Source: Marchantia polymorpha subsp. ruderalis
Lineage: Eukaryota > Streptophyta > Marchantiopsida > Marchantiales > Marchantiaceae
Direction: 5' to 3'
Length of the DNA: 64,000 nucleotides
Assembly (NCBI GenBank): GCA_037833965.1
Contig: AP031351.1
Coordinates: forward strand, 1,500,501-1,564,500
The number at the start of each line of letters is the position of its first letter. Positions within the stretch are counted from its first letter, which is position 1. The position numbers were made by a program, and so were the translations under genes. The notes beneath the pieces were generated by a model. The model did not search any database. It saw only the letters and a program-made list of their open reading frames with translations, and had not been told where the DNA came from. Of this stretch, positions 21,447-34,600 are shown piece after piece.

Positions 21447-23348
21447 CGAAACCTGGAGCTAAACAGAAAATCGCACAGGCCCAATCAGCTCAATCAGAAG
21501 TTCAACCCCCACCCGTGATCAATTCTTCCTCCACCGGCATTCCGCCAAATCTGACCACCACCACTTCATCCCGCACAATCAAGTCAATTCGTTCGGTCAC
21601 AGCTCCCTCCGATCGGACATCGATCGCGCCGGATCAGGTCTAGTCTGGAAACTGGAAACACCTAATTATCTGAGTTCGATGCAGACAGTTCGATACTCCC
21701 GTGAGACCAGCCTCGCAGCCGCAGATGATGAAGAGTCCACATTCTGCATACTCTGCCGCGTGCTCGAATATATAGCAAAGGGAAGGCGATTGGGGGGCTC
21801 AGGGTTTAGGCTTATTCAGTCGAAGGGTTTCGCCAGGACGCCATCGTCTGAGTTCTTGTAGGAGTCTGGCTCGCGTCTTAGTAGAACATACTTCATCGGA
21901 GAGCCTCCAAGGATACTGCCAATTTGCCGGAAACACGTGAAACCACGGACCGGCGAAACCGACCCAGCGCAGCCGGTCGAGTGTCAGTTTGGTCGTGGCA
22001 CCGGCACTGGCAAGTAGCCTGTTCGCCCGGTGCCCGTGGACTGTCGAGTCGGATTTTGCCTAGGGCGAATGCCTTGTGAAAAATAAATTGAAGGGAATGG
22101 ACTCAAGATTAAGTTATGATTCGCTGCCGGTGACAGAAGCAATTGCTCGGGTCTTGGTAAATGTGAGGATGCAGGGCTCCTTCGACTTCCCCCGAGCGAA
22201 TGAAAATCGACGGCGGCCTTTTCATTAATTATTATTATAATTATTTATTATTTCCTTTTTCCATGCCGGACACACGCACGCGCGTGAGCAATGCTGCGAG
22301 GGGATGTCAGGGCGGATCGAAGTGAGAATCGAAAGAATTTGAGTACGACGAGAGAAAAATGGTGTCCGGGACGATGACGGACATTCCGGCACGAAGGATT
22401 GATGCATTGCCTCGATTACGAAGTGGAGTTTAAGCTTCAGAGTGTCGCTCGTTGCTCGGCTTCTTTTTCTTCTTTCATCCTCCCCTTCTGCTTCGTTCGC
22501 CATTGTCATTCAGATGCTCCCTTTTCCTGCGTCTGTGCATTTCGATTTGATTACCTCGTTTGTTCTTTGGTAGCTTTGTCACAGAGATTCGTCACCATTC
22601 TCCTGCCAACCTTGAAACGTCAGCGGTTTTTTTTTTTGTTATTGGGAGGGATTATAGCGTTCTGGTGTTCTCCTCGCAGTTACCTCACGTCTCCCCTTCA
22701 ATTCTCTTCCTCTGTTCCCTTCCTGTCTCGGAGGCCCCAGTAATGTGTTCGTGTTGTGGTGGAGTTGTTTCTTTCATTTCCAATTTTTGCCAGCTGTTTG
22801 TGCAAATGGAATTGGAATTGGAATTGGAATTTCCTTCTCATTCTAGCTTGAAACATTCACCCGCAGCGAAATTTGACACCCCCGTTGATATTTATTCTTA
22901 GTTAGGCGAATGGGGCTGAGCTGCTTGGCTTCATCAGAATTTTGCTCTCGTTCTCGGACGACCACAATTTGCCCGATTGGAAGTTTGCAAATGACGTGAG
23001 AAGTCAGGAAAATATTACAACTTTATCTATCCGCATCCATCGGTGCACGTTTTCCGCTTTCGTTGTTACGGGCGTTAGGTTAATTCACGAGCTCATCTGT
23101 CCAAATCTGCGACCATTAAATTTTTCACTGCCCACATTTGTCGTGTTTTTTTTTTAATCTTCACGTTAATCATTGAAGTATGGCGTACGAGTCTCCACTT
23201 TACTCTTCTGTCTACTTTTATACAGCTTGTTCAAATTGATTTCGCTTTGTGAATCATGGAATTCGTACGTCATGCACTTTGCAATCTTAGTTAGCCCCTT
23301 GGTGGAGGCGATGTAGATTATGTTGAGATTGCTGTGAAACTTGATAAG
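21447..23348. promoter_or_regulatory. Head-to-head intergenic region between ERG and the GON4-like gene
   Basis: The two start codons are 1.9 kb apart and point away from each other, so this stretch must hold both promoters and 5' UTRs. It includes four tandem GGAATT hexamers near 22806-22831 and several pyrimidine tracts (around 22450-22730 and 23148). Open frames here, such as 22399-22743, have no recognisable content. No TATA box stands out. Confidence 0.5.
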
Positions 23349-26300
23349 ATGGCAGCGGAAGATGCCATGGAGGAAGACGATGACGACGTCGATTTCAACC
23401 CCTACCTTCAACTTTCTCCTTCACTGGACGGGGGATCAGGAGATAGTTCGGAGGGAGAAGGCGAGATCGAGGAGACAGAAGATGATGTTGAATTGGAGAT
23501 TCAAGAGGAGAGCTTAAATGGGGAGGACCTGCACAATTCGGAGAAGGAAACGGAAAGGGAGAAGTACCTCGATGAGGATGAATTTTTGGAACTGGGAAGC
23601 GATGAGGACGAGGAAGACGAGTTTGAAGAGGAGTACCAGGACGAAATGGTGCAAGTCGGTGGTGTAAATTCGGAGCTGGAAGGTTTTTCTGCGAAGAGTG
23701 GCTCCCTGGACAAAGCTAGGAAGCATATGGCAGTCCGGAGTAGGTCGGAGGACGACGAGGATGGTAATCATGGTCCTGGTGCTGATCAAATTTTAGATCC
23801 TGTACAGCGAGTGGAAGAACATGACGAAAGTCTTGGTGTAAGCACACATGGTTTCCTGTACGAGACGGAGACAGAAACGCCGGGGCGATCCATGGACACT
23901 CTGCCGGAGTTGAAAATTTTCAGGCGTGCCATGCACTCCGAAGAGATACTGAGGGGCGACAGCAGCGATGATTTGGGAGATGATTCGGTCGATGCTATTT
24001 CCAAGCGCACTAGAGCCCATTATTCGTTGGCTGATATGTCACTGGATCAATTGGAGATGTTTCTGCAAGAGTCTGACGAAGAAGAGTACTTTCAAAACGT
24101 TGACGACGAGGAAGAGTACAGGAAATTTCTACTTGCCGTGCAGGAAAAAGAGGATGGTGGCGATGAGCAACGCCAGGATGACGAGGAGGAGGATGCCGAT
24201 TTCGAATTTGAAATTGAGGAGGCATTGGAAAGTGATTACGATGATGCATCAGGGTTTACGAAAAAGAGAAAAAGGAGACGACCAGAAACAAGAGAAAATC
24301 GAAGGCAGAGAGCCAAAACGCACAACAGAGGACTCCATCTGAGTCAGATGAAGGCTCCTCTACGCCCCTTATTACCTAATACCAGTAATTTGCAATACAG
24401 TGCTCATGTAACTGAAAAGAGAAACGTAGCAGACGGAGGGGATCAAGGTTGGGCACCAAATCAGAAAAAGAAGGTGCCAGTAAATGGGTTTACTGCCCAT
24501 CAAATAGGGCAGTTATATTGTTTAATACATGAGCATGTGCAACTCCTCGTTCAAGTGTACTCCATGTGCATTCTGGAGCCAACACGTCACAAGATAGCGA
24601 AGGAAACTCGCAGAATGTTAACGGAGATGGCGGACAAAAGAGATCTGGTTCTGTCTTGGAAGAAAACTGCATTTCCTGATTTTTGTTTCCAGCCTCCTTA
24701 TACTCATCCGTCTTTCACCGAAACAGAAGAGGAGAAGACTCTAGCACACAGATTTCAGTTACCCAGTGATCAGGAAGCGTGTAGCAGAGATACGACCGGT
24801 GGGTTAGATTCCTATCCAGTAACTTCGGCATATGTATCAGACGGTGACATGGTCTTGTGGAGCTCAATGGAAAGTGGTTCTTCAACTTCGGCACTACCAC
24901 CGAGAAAGCTGAACCTGCTGTCCTGTTCTAACCTTAGTTTGGTCCCTCAGTCTTCTACATACTCAGGAACTATAGACTCAACGCCTTTTCTCCTAGATCA
25001 TCCATCAGATTTATCTCAAAGATGGCACCAAACTTTAAGCATATGTCACACTTCAGGAGCAGTACCAACAACAATCGGAGTTGCAGATACGGTGAGCGAT
25101 CCGACACTATTGATGTTACAGTTATCTGCAAATTTTTTTGAAGAGTCCGATCCGTCTGGGTTTCCTTACAATACGTAGTGTGGTGTGTTTGACTACTCGA
25201 GCATTTTGGTTGTGATGCAGACGCACGTAACCGATCACTCCTCAGTATTGCCATATGTGCAAGTTGGTACTTGCTTTGGAGAAAGTTCGTTAAGGGGTCC
25301 AATCTTAATGAAGCCTGTCGCTCCTGCAACCTCACAGCTGCCAAGTTCATGTTCTTTAGCGTCATCGAAGAAGGCGCCGCAGTCGTTCGGTGCTGCTGGT
25401 GAGGAAGGACATGGTCATTTGAATGCTGTAACCTCAGAATGGGCACCTGTGACATCAGGTCCTGTAAGATCGCTACTGGATGTGGCTCCTCTTGCTCTAG
25501 TTCGGGATTTTTTGGACGACATGTCTCGGGGTACGATTAAGCCTACAAACTCGTCATTTTTCCCGCGTGAAAGCCGCTGCATTAATATCGCTCCATAGGT
25601 CCATGTTCAGCATCAGTCTCGAAGAGTTATTTGCTTATGTGCATCAAGTTTGTGGCCATGGAATCTTTTATTGAAAACTATCTGATCCTATTGTGATTCT
25701 GCATCTAGTGAAACTTTGTCGCCACCTTTATATGATAACATCGAAATAAATTTTGAATTCGTCGTTATTCTGAATACTCTTGATTATGAACGTCACAATT
25801 CATTGCTATTTGCATGCTCACCTCCAGTTGCCGAGGAATACACGCAGCGTCATGTAGAGAGTGGGGCATATCACAGTGAGTGCGAACGGGAGCCACTCTT
25901 CATGATTTCAATATCCGATCAACGCGAAGGAGATGCTAGGAAAAACTTAAAAGCAAGGCCGTCGTCTTTGTCATTTCATTTCAAAGAGTCCTTGCCGGTA
26001 TCAGCACCTCGGATTCCGATCAAGAAAACTATGGCAGCTGCTTTGGTGGAAAGCACCAAGAAAGAAAGCCTTGCCCTGGTTCCGAAGGATGTTGCAAATG
26101 CCGTCCAGCGCTTTTTGCCCTTCTTTAACGAAGCCCTGTTTCCGCACAAACCTCCTCCAATGGCTGCTGCAGCTCGACTGTTGTTCACGGATGCAGAGGA
26201 TGAGTATGTTTTCCCCTTAAAAAGCTTCTTTGTTCTTAGGTAGAAATTTCTTGGTGGACCCTTCTCTTAGTTTATTGCGTAATCTTTTACCTTTAACTTT

Positions 26301-29300
26301 AGTTGGCGTTCTCGTCTGCACTAGCAATGAATTGTGGCGTCTTCGTGAATCTTGTTTTTCATTGAAGTCCGACTTGCTAGTCGCCTTTGCATAGGTTTTT
26401 GAAGTTCTCTAGGGTTGACGTCATTCCTGATTCTCTATTCTCAACGTACAGGTATATACCAGACTTCTCCCCATACTCTTAGCGAAGTATCATGATGTCT
26501 TCATACACTTAAGGTTCTTTTAATATATCTTGCTCTAATCTCGGTCAATTTTTTTGCTCTGTAGATTGCTTGCGATGGGTCTTATGATTTATAACAATGA
26601 CTGGACGTCAATCCAGCAGCGCTTTCTTCCTTCCAAAACTATGCATCAGGTATGACGCATGTACTGGTACTCTCTTCTTGCCACGAGAGCACGACATTGG
26701 ATGTCTCCCATATTATATGATAGAATCATGTAACCTATCGGAGGTTTCAAGGAGATTGTAATTCAAGATCTTATCAAAAGTATTGTCGACAACTACCGAC
26801 GTGAATTTGGCAGACAGCCGGTTTGCTTGTTACTCTTTTGCCAATTATGGTGTCACTGGAGAAGTGAGTATAGGTAGCTGAATAAAGTGAGAAGCGGAAC
26901 GTTTCATGATTTATTACATAGCACTTCACCCTTTTTAGTCTTAGGTGGCTGACTTCTCGTTACTCGCGCTTACAAATAACTTCTCGAATATCTCTGACAT
27001 TGTTCCTCATCTGGAGCATGTTAGAGATTCTATGAAATCTCTGCAGAGCTAGTCGCAAACATTCTAAGATAGACAATTGAGGATAAGGTGAACTGGCACT
27101 GCATGGCCACAGTAGTGTTCATGGTGCTTAGTCTTGTATGAACTGCGCATCTAATACGTGTTACTGTAATGATGTATCCTCCTTAAGAGGTTATTTTCTA
27201 CCTTATTCCTGAGTGTTCCTGAGTGTTCCTGTCGCTGGAATTGAAAACCTCTTATTTATCCTCAGCGTAAATAAACGTTGCTAGGAACGATTACCTCCAC
27301 CTAATCAAGGGCGATATGAAAAATTCTTAGTGAACACTGCCAAGGGGCGAGTACGACACCTAAAAGGACTGTCTTTCCTAACTTAACAAAGCAAAAAAAA
27401 ATTGAATACAATTCACGCTTACTGTGTTAATCTTGCCGATTGATGTGGATATGATGTCCATTCGTTTTTAAAATGTCTCTTTCACAATCAGTATCTTTAA
27501 CTTTAGCAGCATGAATGTTGCAGATTTTTGTACGGCAGAAAAATCGCAGCTCTGCAAGGGCTCCAGAAAATTCGATCAAGGTGAGTTCACCATCTGCTGA
27601 TTTTAGTACTTGTTGTCAGTATAAAGCTTAGTTTGTAAGTCTTGTCGAGTGTTGAATAAATCTACTGAGATTGATATATGCAAGCTCGGGTTTTATTATC
27701 AAAGGATATTTTTGTGGTTGTTGACTAGAATTTTACACGGCCTTGGAGTTGAGCACTTACTGCTACTTCGTTTCTATCCTTGGCTAAGACTGTCCAATCG
27801 AATGGAATGCGCTCCTTTGAATATTACGTCTGTGATTTTACTTAGCGATTTAGCAATACCTGCACTAAGAAAGCATGTGTCGAGGTTGCATACAGGGCTG
27901 TAATGAGGGTGCAGTTGTCCTTGTTGATCCGCCTTTCATTCTGAAAGGTTGGGGTGATTAAGGATTGCAGAAGTGTACTGTGGTTGAAAAAACCACACAG
28001 ATTAGAGAATGGAATTTTAGCTTTGCGTGTGTGATGTTCAAGGAGGATCATGTGTTAGAAACATAGGACAGCTAGTTCCGGGTTTTAGCGGGCAGAATCC
28101 ATTTAATTGATTGTAATAGCTGCTTATTTCTGTCATCCTCTAATCCTTTCTGTTGAATCTATATGAGCTTTTTTGTAGTAAAGTACTTCTAAGTCACACG
28201 ATGTACTTCTCTCTTTGAATCTCATGCTCTGTGCAACTTATTTTTCGTCTTTCGGTTGGACACTGATTCTGTGATTAGCACCATTTGTCGCCGTGTAAAG
28301 CACCCTTTATTTGCACTGTTCTGGAACTTCTTTAACTTGAAAGGTTTTCCTGACAAAGGTTGTCCCATATGTAGGCAGTTCGCAGGATGAAGTCGTCACC
28401 TTTGACGGCTGTTGAAAAGGCCTGCATCCAAGAGGTATATTTTCGGTCTGAACTTTCTCATGAGTTGTACTGCACTATAATGTGTAAAAGATAACACAGT
28501 AACTTCTCAACTTTCAATATCGATTTTGGGATCACTTGTAAGTTTTGGTCTGATTTTATGATCCGGAAATTAGAAACCTGTGATTTAATTCGATGTTTTA
28601 TGGGACTGATTAATTTTTTATTGCAGGGATTGAAGATCTATAAGTATGATTGGAATAAAGTTTGGGAGTTCTGCGTACCACATCGAGACCCCGCTATTTT
28701 ACCTCGGCAGTGGCGTATAGCCCTCGGAACACAAAAATCATACAAAACAAGTGAGACATCCAAAGAAAGACGTAGAGTCTATGAGGCAAATCGCCGCCAA
28801 GCCAAGAAAGCAAGTGAATATGGATTAGAGGTGAAAAAGGTAAGTAGGTCTTTAACTTCTCTAGGGAAGTCAGACGTGGCATTACGGAGGAATACACACA
28901 AACTTCAAGAAGTTCTTTATCCAAAACTTTGCTGTAGAAATATGAATATATCTAACACGTACTTGAATCCCCTAGTTAGTCAGTAGAAGTACATTTTTAA
29001 GGACAGTGGTCCAAGTGAACCTTGAAACCTTTTTTCGCTGCAGGACTCTGGCCCATCTTCTGTCGAGACGGGTATCGAAGGTAGAGACGTCATCAGTGGT
29101 GAGGACGAAGAACATGTCGAAGATGCTTACATTAGAGAAGCCTTTTTAGCAGATTGGTGCCCCAGTAAGTCTGCCTCTGTTGGTGCCCCTCTCTCTCTTC
29201 CTGGAGGGCTTCCTACCCAGCGAACAAAGACCAAAGCATCTGTGGCAAAGAAAAAGAAAGTACTCGTGGATCAAGTAACAGATATGAAACCAGTCTCTGC

Positions 29301-32300
29301 TGTACCTGCATTCAACCTGGCTCCTGGTTCATCTAACTGGTACAACCGCCAAGCACTTATGTTCGGTTCTAACGTTACAAAGCAAACTGTAAAACTTGCA
29401 CCTGACCTACCATCTGTGAAGCTCCCTCCCCATGTTCATGTTCTCTCCCAAGCCCTTGTGCCAGCAGTGCCACCTCGTCCTTCCACCGGCGGTACGGAGT
29501 TTTACTTGAACCCATTGAGTTCTCGATGGTCTCACATTACAGAACAGAAGTGGTCTCGAATTACAGGCCAAAGCATTGACAGGACAGTAACGGTAAACCC
29601 TTCCCGTTATATGTCAACCTTCTTGCCTCAAATTGTGAGGGCAAAACCTTTTAGTAAGCAGAACCGTCGCGCTATCTCAAAACCCACCCCTTCGCCAGCT
29701 GAGCACCGTAAGACAAGTACAACTGAACCCATCTTACATCTTACAACCGAGTTGCCACCAGCGAATGAAGCTGGTGGTTCATTTGTTACAGCAACCAACG
29801 TGGACCTCCAGAGACTAGCCAAGGACTTGGACAAAAAGTTTGGAATATCACAACCGGTACCTACAGTTGACTTGAATCAAACACTAGCGCCTATGAAGCC
29901 CTTGGCAGAGCTGGTTCAGGCGAATGTGTATCCTCTAAATCCTTCACCTTCCATAGAAAGTACCCCTGTGCCTTCGCAAAGTTTTGGCCACACATTGCTT
30001 GCTGTTCCTGGAGCAGTGGCAGGCAGTCGAGGCACGTCCGTTTTGAAATCTACATCGCGAAGACGAAAGGAGAGAGCTCCAGTGGTCTTCTCTAATTCTT
30101 CAAGTGCTCCTCACGTTTCAACATTTTCGGAAGACGTGTCTACGGAAATACAGGAATGCGATTTACCTCTGCCGTGTGTTCAGGCTGGGACTTCCTGTCA
30201 CCCTAAAATCCGTGAACGCGAGCATTCCAGAACCCCTGCTCTGCTCAAGTCAGATTGCTCAATGGGTCCTGCATCCAAAATCTCGTCCAATGTTCCCTCA
30301 AAAGCCCAAAGCAAGGTTGTTCCGAGAGAAGGTGTTGCTGATCAACTGGAAACTGCAATCCTGGTCGAGCCGAGTCAACCTTCAAAAGTTCAGAAGGACC
30401 AAGTCGCTCCAAACAGTGGTCCTTTGAATAAGAAAAACAGTGCCAGAAGGAGCCGAAAATCGCCTTCCGTGAAGCAAACTGGAAGAGCGAGGCAAAACGG
30501 GAAACAAAGTACAGATAAGGCTGTAATAGGATGCACACAGGTCCAGACAGATGAAAGTCATAGTCCGAAAATTTGTCAGCCGATAGCCGCTGAAGCTGGG
30601 TTAAAAGTTGGACAGAGGAGAAGGAAACAGAAAACTCAAGAAGGAGTGGTAAAACGAATAGAAGATCCACAATTGGAACCTCACGTTATAGTCATGGAGC
30701 AAGAGGAATTGAGCGACTCTGAAGACGAAGCTGGCATTGGTGTGGAATTCGAACACGAGGAGATGGGAGACTCAGACAAAGACGCTGAAATCGAGCTGCC
30801 TGCGTCGAACCAGTTCAAAGTAAGCAGCTTTAGTATTGTTTCAATAGATGAGAATTGCAGCTTTAGAGATGACTGGATCCGTATGCATGCTACTCAGATT
30901 TCAGTGAACCAGACTAAACAGTCACACATGACTGTCTAGTCTGGTCTACCAAGGCCATGAGTAAAACTTATGAGTCACTTTCTCTTCTAGACATGAGCTC
31001 CAGTACTAGACCTTCTCAACGGTTCATCTGTATCTCCTCTTTTTTTTTGGTTTCAAAACGTTTTTTGTCTTTCCTTTGTCTATCACATATTCACCATTCC
31101 ATGTTGGTACGCTTAGTATTACCACCCTTAAGCTCGATCATTGTCTAGCGTGTTTAAATCGTCCCTGAATAACCGTTGTCTCTAGTATTGGACACCTAGT
31201 TTTCACATAAGATAATTAACACCATACAGCGACCCATGTTTTAACATGGGTCGCTTTGATGCTTTCATGCTGGACTGCCTTACGCATGAGTTGAGTTCCA
31301 CAAGGCTCGAAACTGCAGTATGGATCCTTCATATGCTTATAGTGAAATTAAGGAAACCTAGTTTAGTGGTTTTCTTCACGGCAAAATCTACTTATGTCTA
31401 CGTCTGTATTACTAACCGTCAGGCATTAGTACATCAGGTGTAGGAAATTTTCTGGCTAAGTACAGATTTGTTGTGGTGAGCGCTCCTAGTGTTGTCTTTG
31501 TGATAAATGACATGATGAACACGAGTCAATTCTCGTCGATCGTTCATAAGGACACTTTTGACGCTTTGACTTTATTTTCAGGAGAGCAGCATTGAGTTTG
31601 AAGAGGAAGAGATCGAAAGCGAAGACTCTCCTACAGGCGAACGGATGAGAGGAGAACTTACGGAACTGCTTGTTATTCCAGCAGCAGGACCAAGCAGTGC
31701 TGAAAGTTTGGAAAGAGAGAGCAGAATGAAGTTACAAACTTCGAATCAAGATGGGATAAATAAGGGTGAAACCTTCCGGACGGAGACACAAGATGCTGTG
31801 CAGTTGGGAACTGAAGCACCGGGTGGTTGCGCCAATAGCAGGACCTCTAGGCAAAATTCACCAGATCCCGAGGGGCAGAAGGCAGAAAGAGCAATCAAAA
31901 CCAGAGCGAGAGCGAAGTTTAAAGGTCTTGAAGTAAGTGCCGGCTGCAGTCATCAAGTTAGCAAAAAAAGAGGCCATGACTTGGCGAAGAACGCTCCTCC
32001 AAGAGGAGAGGGAAGGACAGAAGCTGGCCTTGAACTGGATTCAAGTATGTACACATGTTCACTCAATTCAAATGACTGTTCCTTTCAGCCGTGGTATATA
32101 GATTCTGTCTTCTGGTTGGTAGTTAAACGCGTCTGCATAATATTTGTTGGTTTGAAGATTGTATCCAATATATGAAAAATCTTGGAGGCTAAAAGGACTG
32201 AGATATTCTGATACACAGTGGAAGAGAATCCTTCGGTAGTGAATCAGGTGAACCCAAGGAGGGCCATGTTTTAGAATAGACTATTCCTATGTAGTAATAC

Positions 32301-32896
32301 TAAATCTACTTCTGTTAGCCAGTAGTAACTTCATGAGTAATCTTAACTGTTAAGAACAAGCAGTATATTTGAAACAGCTAGTCTGGCAGGTAATGACGAA
32401 TCAATCTTCTATTTAGCATGGAGCTCCTCCTTACAAGAGACAGTAACCTCAAGCCAACAATCTACTCCTGGCTTTAGATTACTGCCGAGTGAGGTGAGTA
32501 AGTATTAATTTCACATTTTGATGCTGCCCTTCATCATATGAGTTCACAAGCTTGTGAATTGCTCCGTCGATACTTCGTTATCACTACCTCAAGATCTCCA
32601 CATCCAGTTTTTAACCCGCTCTGTGTTGGTTACGCGTTTGTGTTCTCATCCTCCGGAGTAACAGAATTAGAATCCTTCCTTTATGTTTTATGTATCAATT
32701 GCATTGTCTTTCTGATCTTCGTACTCTAACCTGCCACTGCTAACTGTGTAAGCTCGTTCTCGTTTAGCGAAGTATCTTGGAGCTTATCAGAAAGTAGTCT
32801 TCACTTATTTTATTAGACTTTTTATTTGTCCAGACTGCATTCGTTCGTTGCTTTCTCCTGCATTCTTTCCATCTGTAGATATACGCCTGGAACTGA
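23349..32896 (+). CDS. GON4-like (plant GON4L/YARP-type) acidic SANT-domain nuclear protein, about eleven exons
   Basis: This is the plant GON4-like family, nuclear proteins presumed to regulate transcription through chromatin cofactors. Exons joined in phase: 23349-25091, 25221-25530, 25828-26203, 26565-26649, 27524-27580, 28375-28434, 28627-28839, 29044-30819, 31582-32044 and 32417-32493, about 1720 codons. The first ATG is at 23349; the frame is open five codons further left, to a GTG. Features: an acidic N-terminus with DDDDVDFNPYL; KRTRAHYSLADMSLDQLEMF; NVDDEEEYRKFL; a basic block near residue 305; GFTAHQIGQLYCLIHEHVQL; LLDVAPLALVRDFLDDM; and ALVPKDVANAVQRFLPFFN...FPHKPPP. The SANT-like segment LFTDAEDELLAMGLMIYNND...QQRFLPSKT crosses three exons, followed by KAVRRMK, DWNKVWEFCVPHRDPAILPR and EAFLADWCP. 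The last exon is unresolved: an acceptor at 32878 would add IYAWN and stop at 32896, one at 32833 would add a different short tail. Long Ser/Pro-rich exon 8 is poorly conserved. Confidence 0.9.
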
Positions 32897-32899
32897 TCT

Positions 32900-34600
32900 T
32901 CCTTTCGATCGTTATTTGTTATATTCGGGGTTAGATTGCTGCAAAGACCCTGCAGGAGCACTACTAGTCAGTTTGGCGTCTCTTCTTCCGCTTATGCTGA
33001 ACATGTTTGCCGAAAGATGGTGCAGAGTGGGAGATGACGGGCGGACAGAAGAGATTGCAACTAGGTCATGTTACTGTGTTGTTCTGAGCGTTACGATAGA
33101 AGTTTGATCAAAGCCGGGTCATTTCGCTCTACATTTTTTACATTGAAAAGGACTGCTTCAGTGAAGAAATTGTAATCAAGTTAAATATAAGGAGACATCT
33201 ATTTAATTCTAGCAGAGAGATTTACTTGTATTGTGGTCATAATCTTGACGAAGGTTTCTGGCTTGATCTGATAAAACAGGAATCGCGGTAGAAAAAAATT
33301 CCACAGTTCGTGATGAAGTTCCTGCAGTGCCATAAAAGTGAAGAGGTTAGTGGGATGTGTCAAGATGAACAGCTCTTCAACTGAAGTGAGAGCCATCTCG
33401 AGTCTTTGTTGACTGAACTCCGTCCTGCTCGGGCTCGTCGGTCGCAGCTCCTGGTTTTGGACCTGACCTCGCACTGGCTACGAAGACACGTTGCAATCGG
33501 AGACAGTTGTGTTTGACCAAAGGCTACCTCAAGTAAGAAACCAGTTGCTTGAAGCCAAACATGCAGTTTCTTTGTGTTTCAATATCGACAGTGCTGAAGA
33601 AATTGATATCATTGCGGCAGTGGATTTTTTAACCCGAATATGAGTTGTAGATGAAGTTTGTTGATTGGCATTACCGTGAAAAGATGCAGGCAAACTTTGA
33701 CAAGTCAACGCCGGAGTGGCGTAAGAGTCTGAAAATTCAAAGTATTCAAACAACTTTCACGAGCAGGAAACATTTCTTGCCACATGGGAGGTTGAGTCGA
33801 TGGATAAAATTTGAATCGAAAAGCTGTTGAAGATGCGAAAGAGAAGTATCAGATCAAGTAAGCCTACTTTTGAAATTAAATCTTTACTCCAAAGTTCCCA
33901 GCTTCTTGGGTGCATCGATGAAAGTGTTGTCTGGATTTATGAAAAGGGCTTGGAGGGAAAGTTGCAATCAGCACGTTGGACTGGAGGAAAGTAATTCGTT
34001 TTGTCGAAAATCGCTAACTGGCTAAATTCACTGACTCCTAACTTTGCAGAGAAATGAGCAAGAATTAAAGGTATTTGTAGATACATCCTTCAATGAAATT
34101 TCAGGAGGAATGAGTAGGAAAATTAGATATATAGGAGCATACATGGTGGTGCTCATTAAATTTTGGTCGCGGAAGCCACTAGCATAGGGAAATATTGGAA
34201 TCAGGATATCACTGATGATGGCCAGTTGAGTGAGACCGAGGGGTCCAAGTGGATAGTTAATTTAGCTAGATAGAAGTCCTCGGGTATCATGGGACTACAA
34301 ATGATTAGATTGCCATCTTAATAGGTTCAGGAGCAAATTCTGGTTGGACAAGGGACCCAACAGTTTAAATGTCCAGTTTACTATTCTCGACATTTTCAAA
34401 AGGAGCGTTTTTATCACCTCTAGAGGAGATGTGTTAAATGCCGGCGTACTTAGTTTGTACCAGTTTTTCTGGCCACTGACATCTGAACCTCTTTTGTTTC
34501 TTTCGTAAGCCATGGTGGCGTACTTTCAATTGTGTTGCATTAGCATATCATGAGATAGAACTTGACAATACGATTTGATTTATGCCCTCAGCACCCACCC
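32900..34600. other. Spacer with decayed coding-like fragments
   Basis: After the GON4-like 3' end the plus strand shows protein-like pieces broken by stops, for example EIYLYCGHNLDEGFWLDLIK near 33220-33280 and QLLEAKHAVSLCFNIDSAEE near 33540-33600. A minus-strand frame at 33199-33474 overlaps. I recognise no family, and no reading connects the pieces. A decayed transposon or gene copy is possible. Confidence 0.3.

Noticed and set aside
23334..23348. Start of the GON4-like protein at a GTG
   Set aside because: A plant nuclear gene starts at ATG; the ATG at 23349 leads into the conserved acidic N-terminus.
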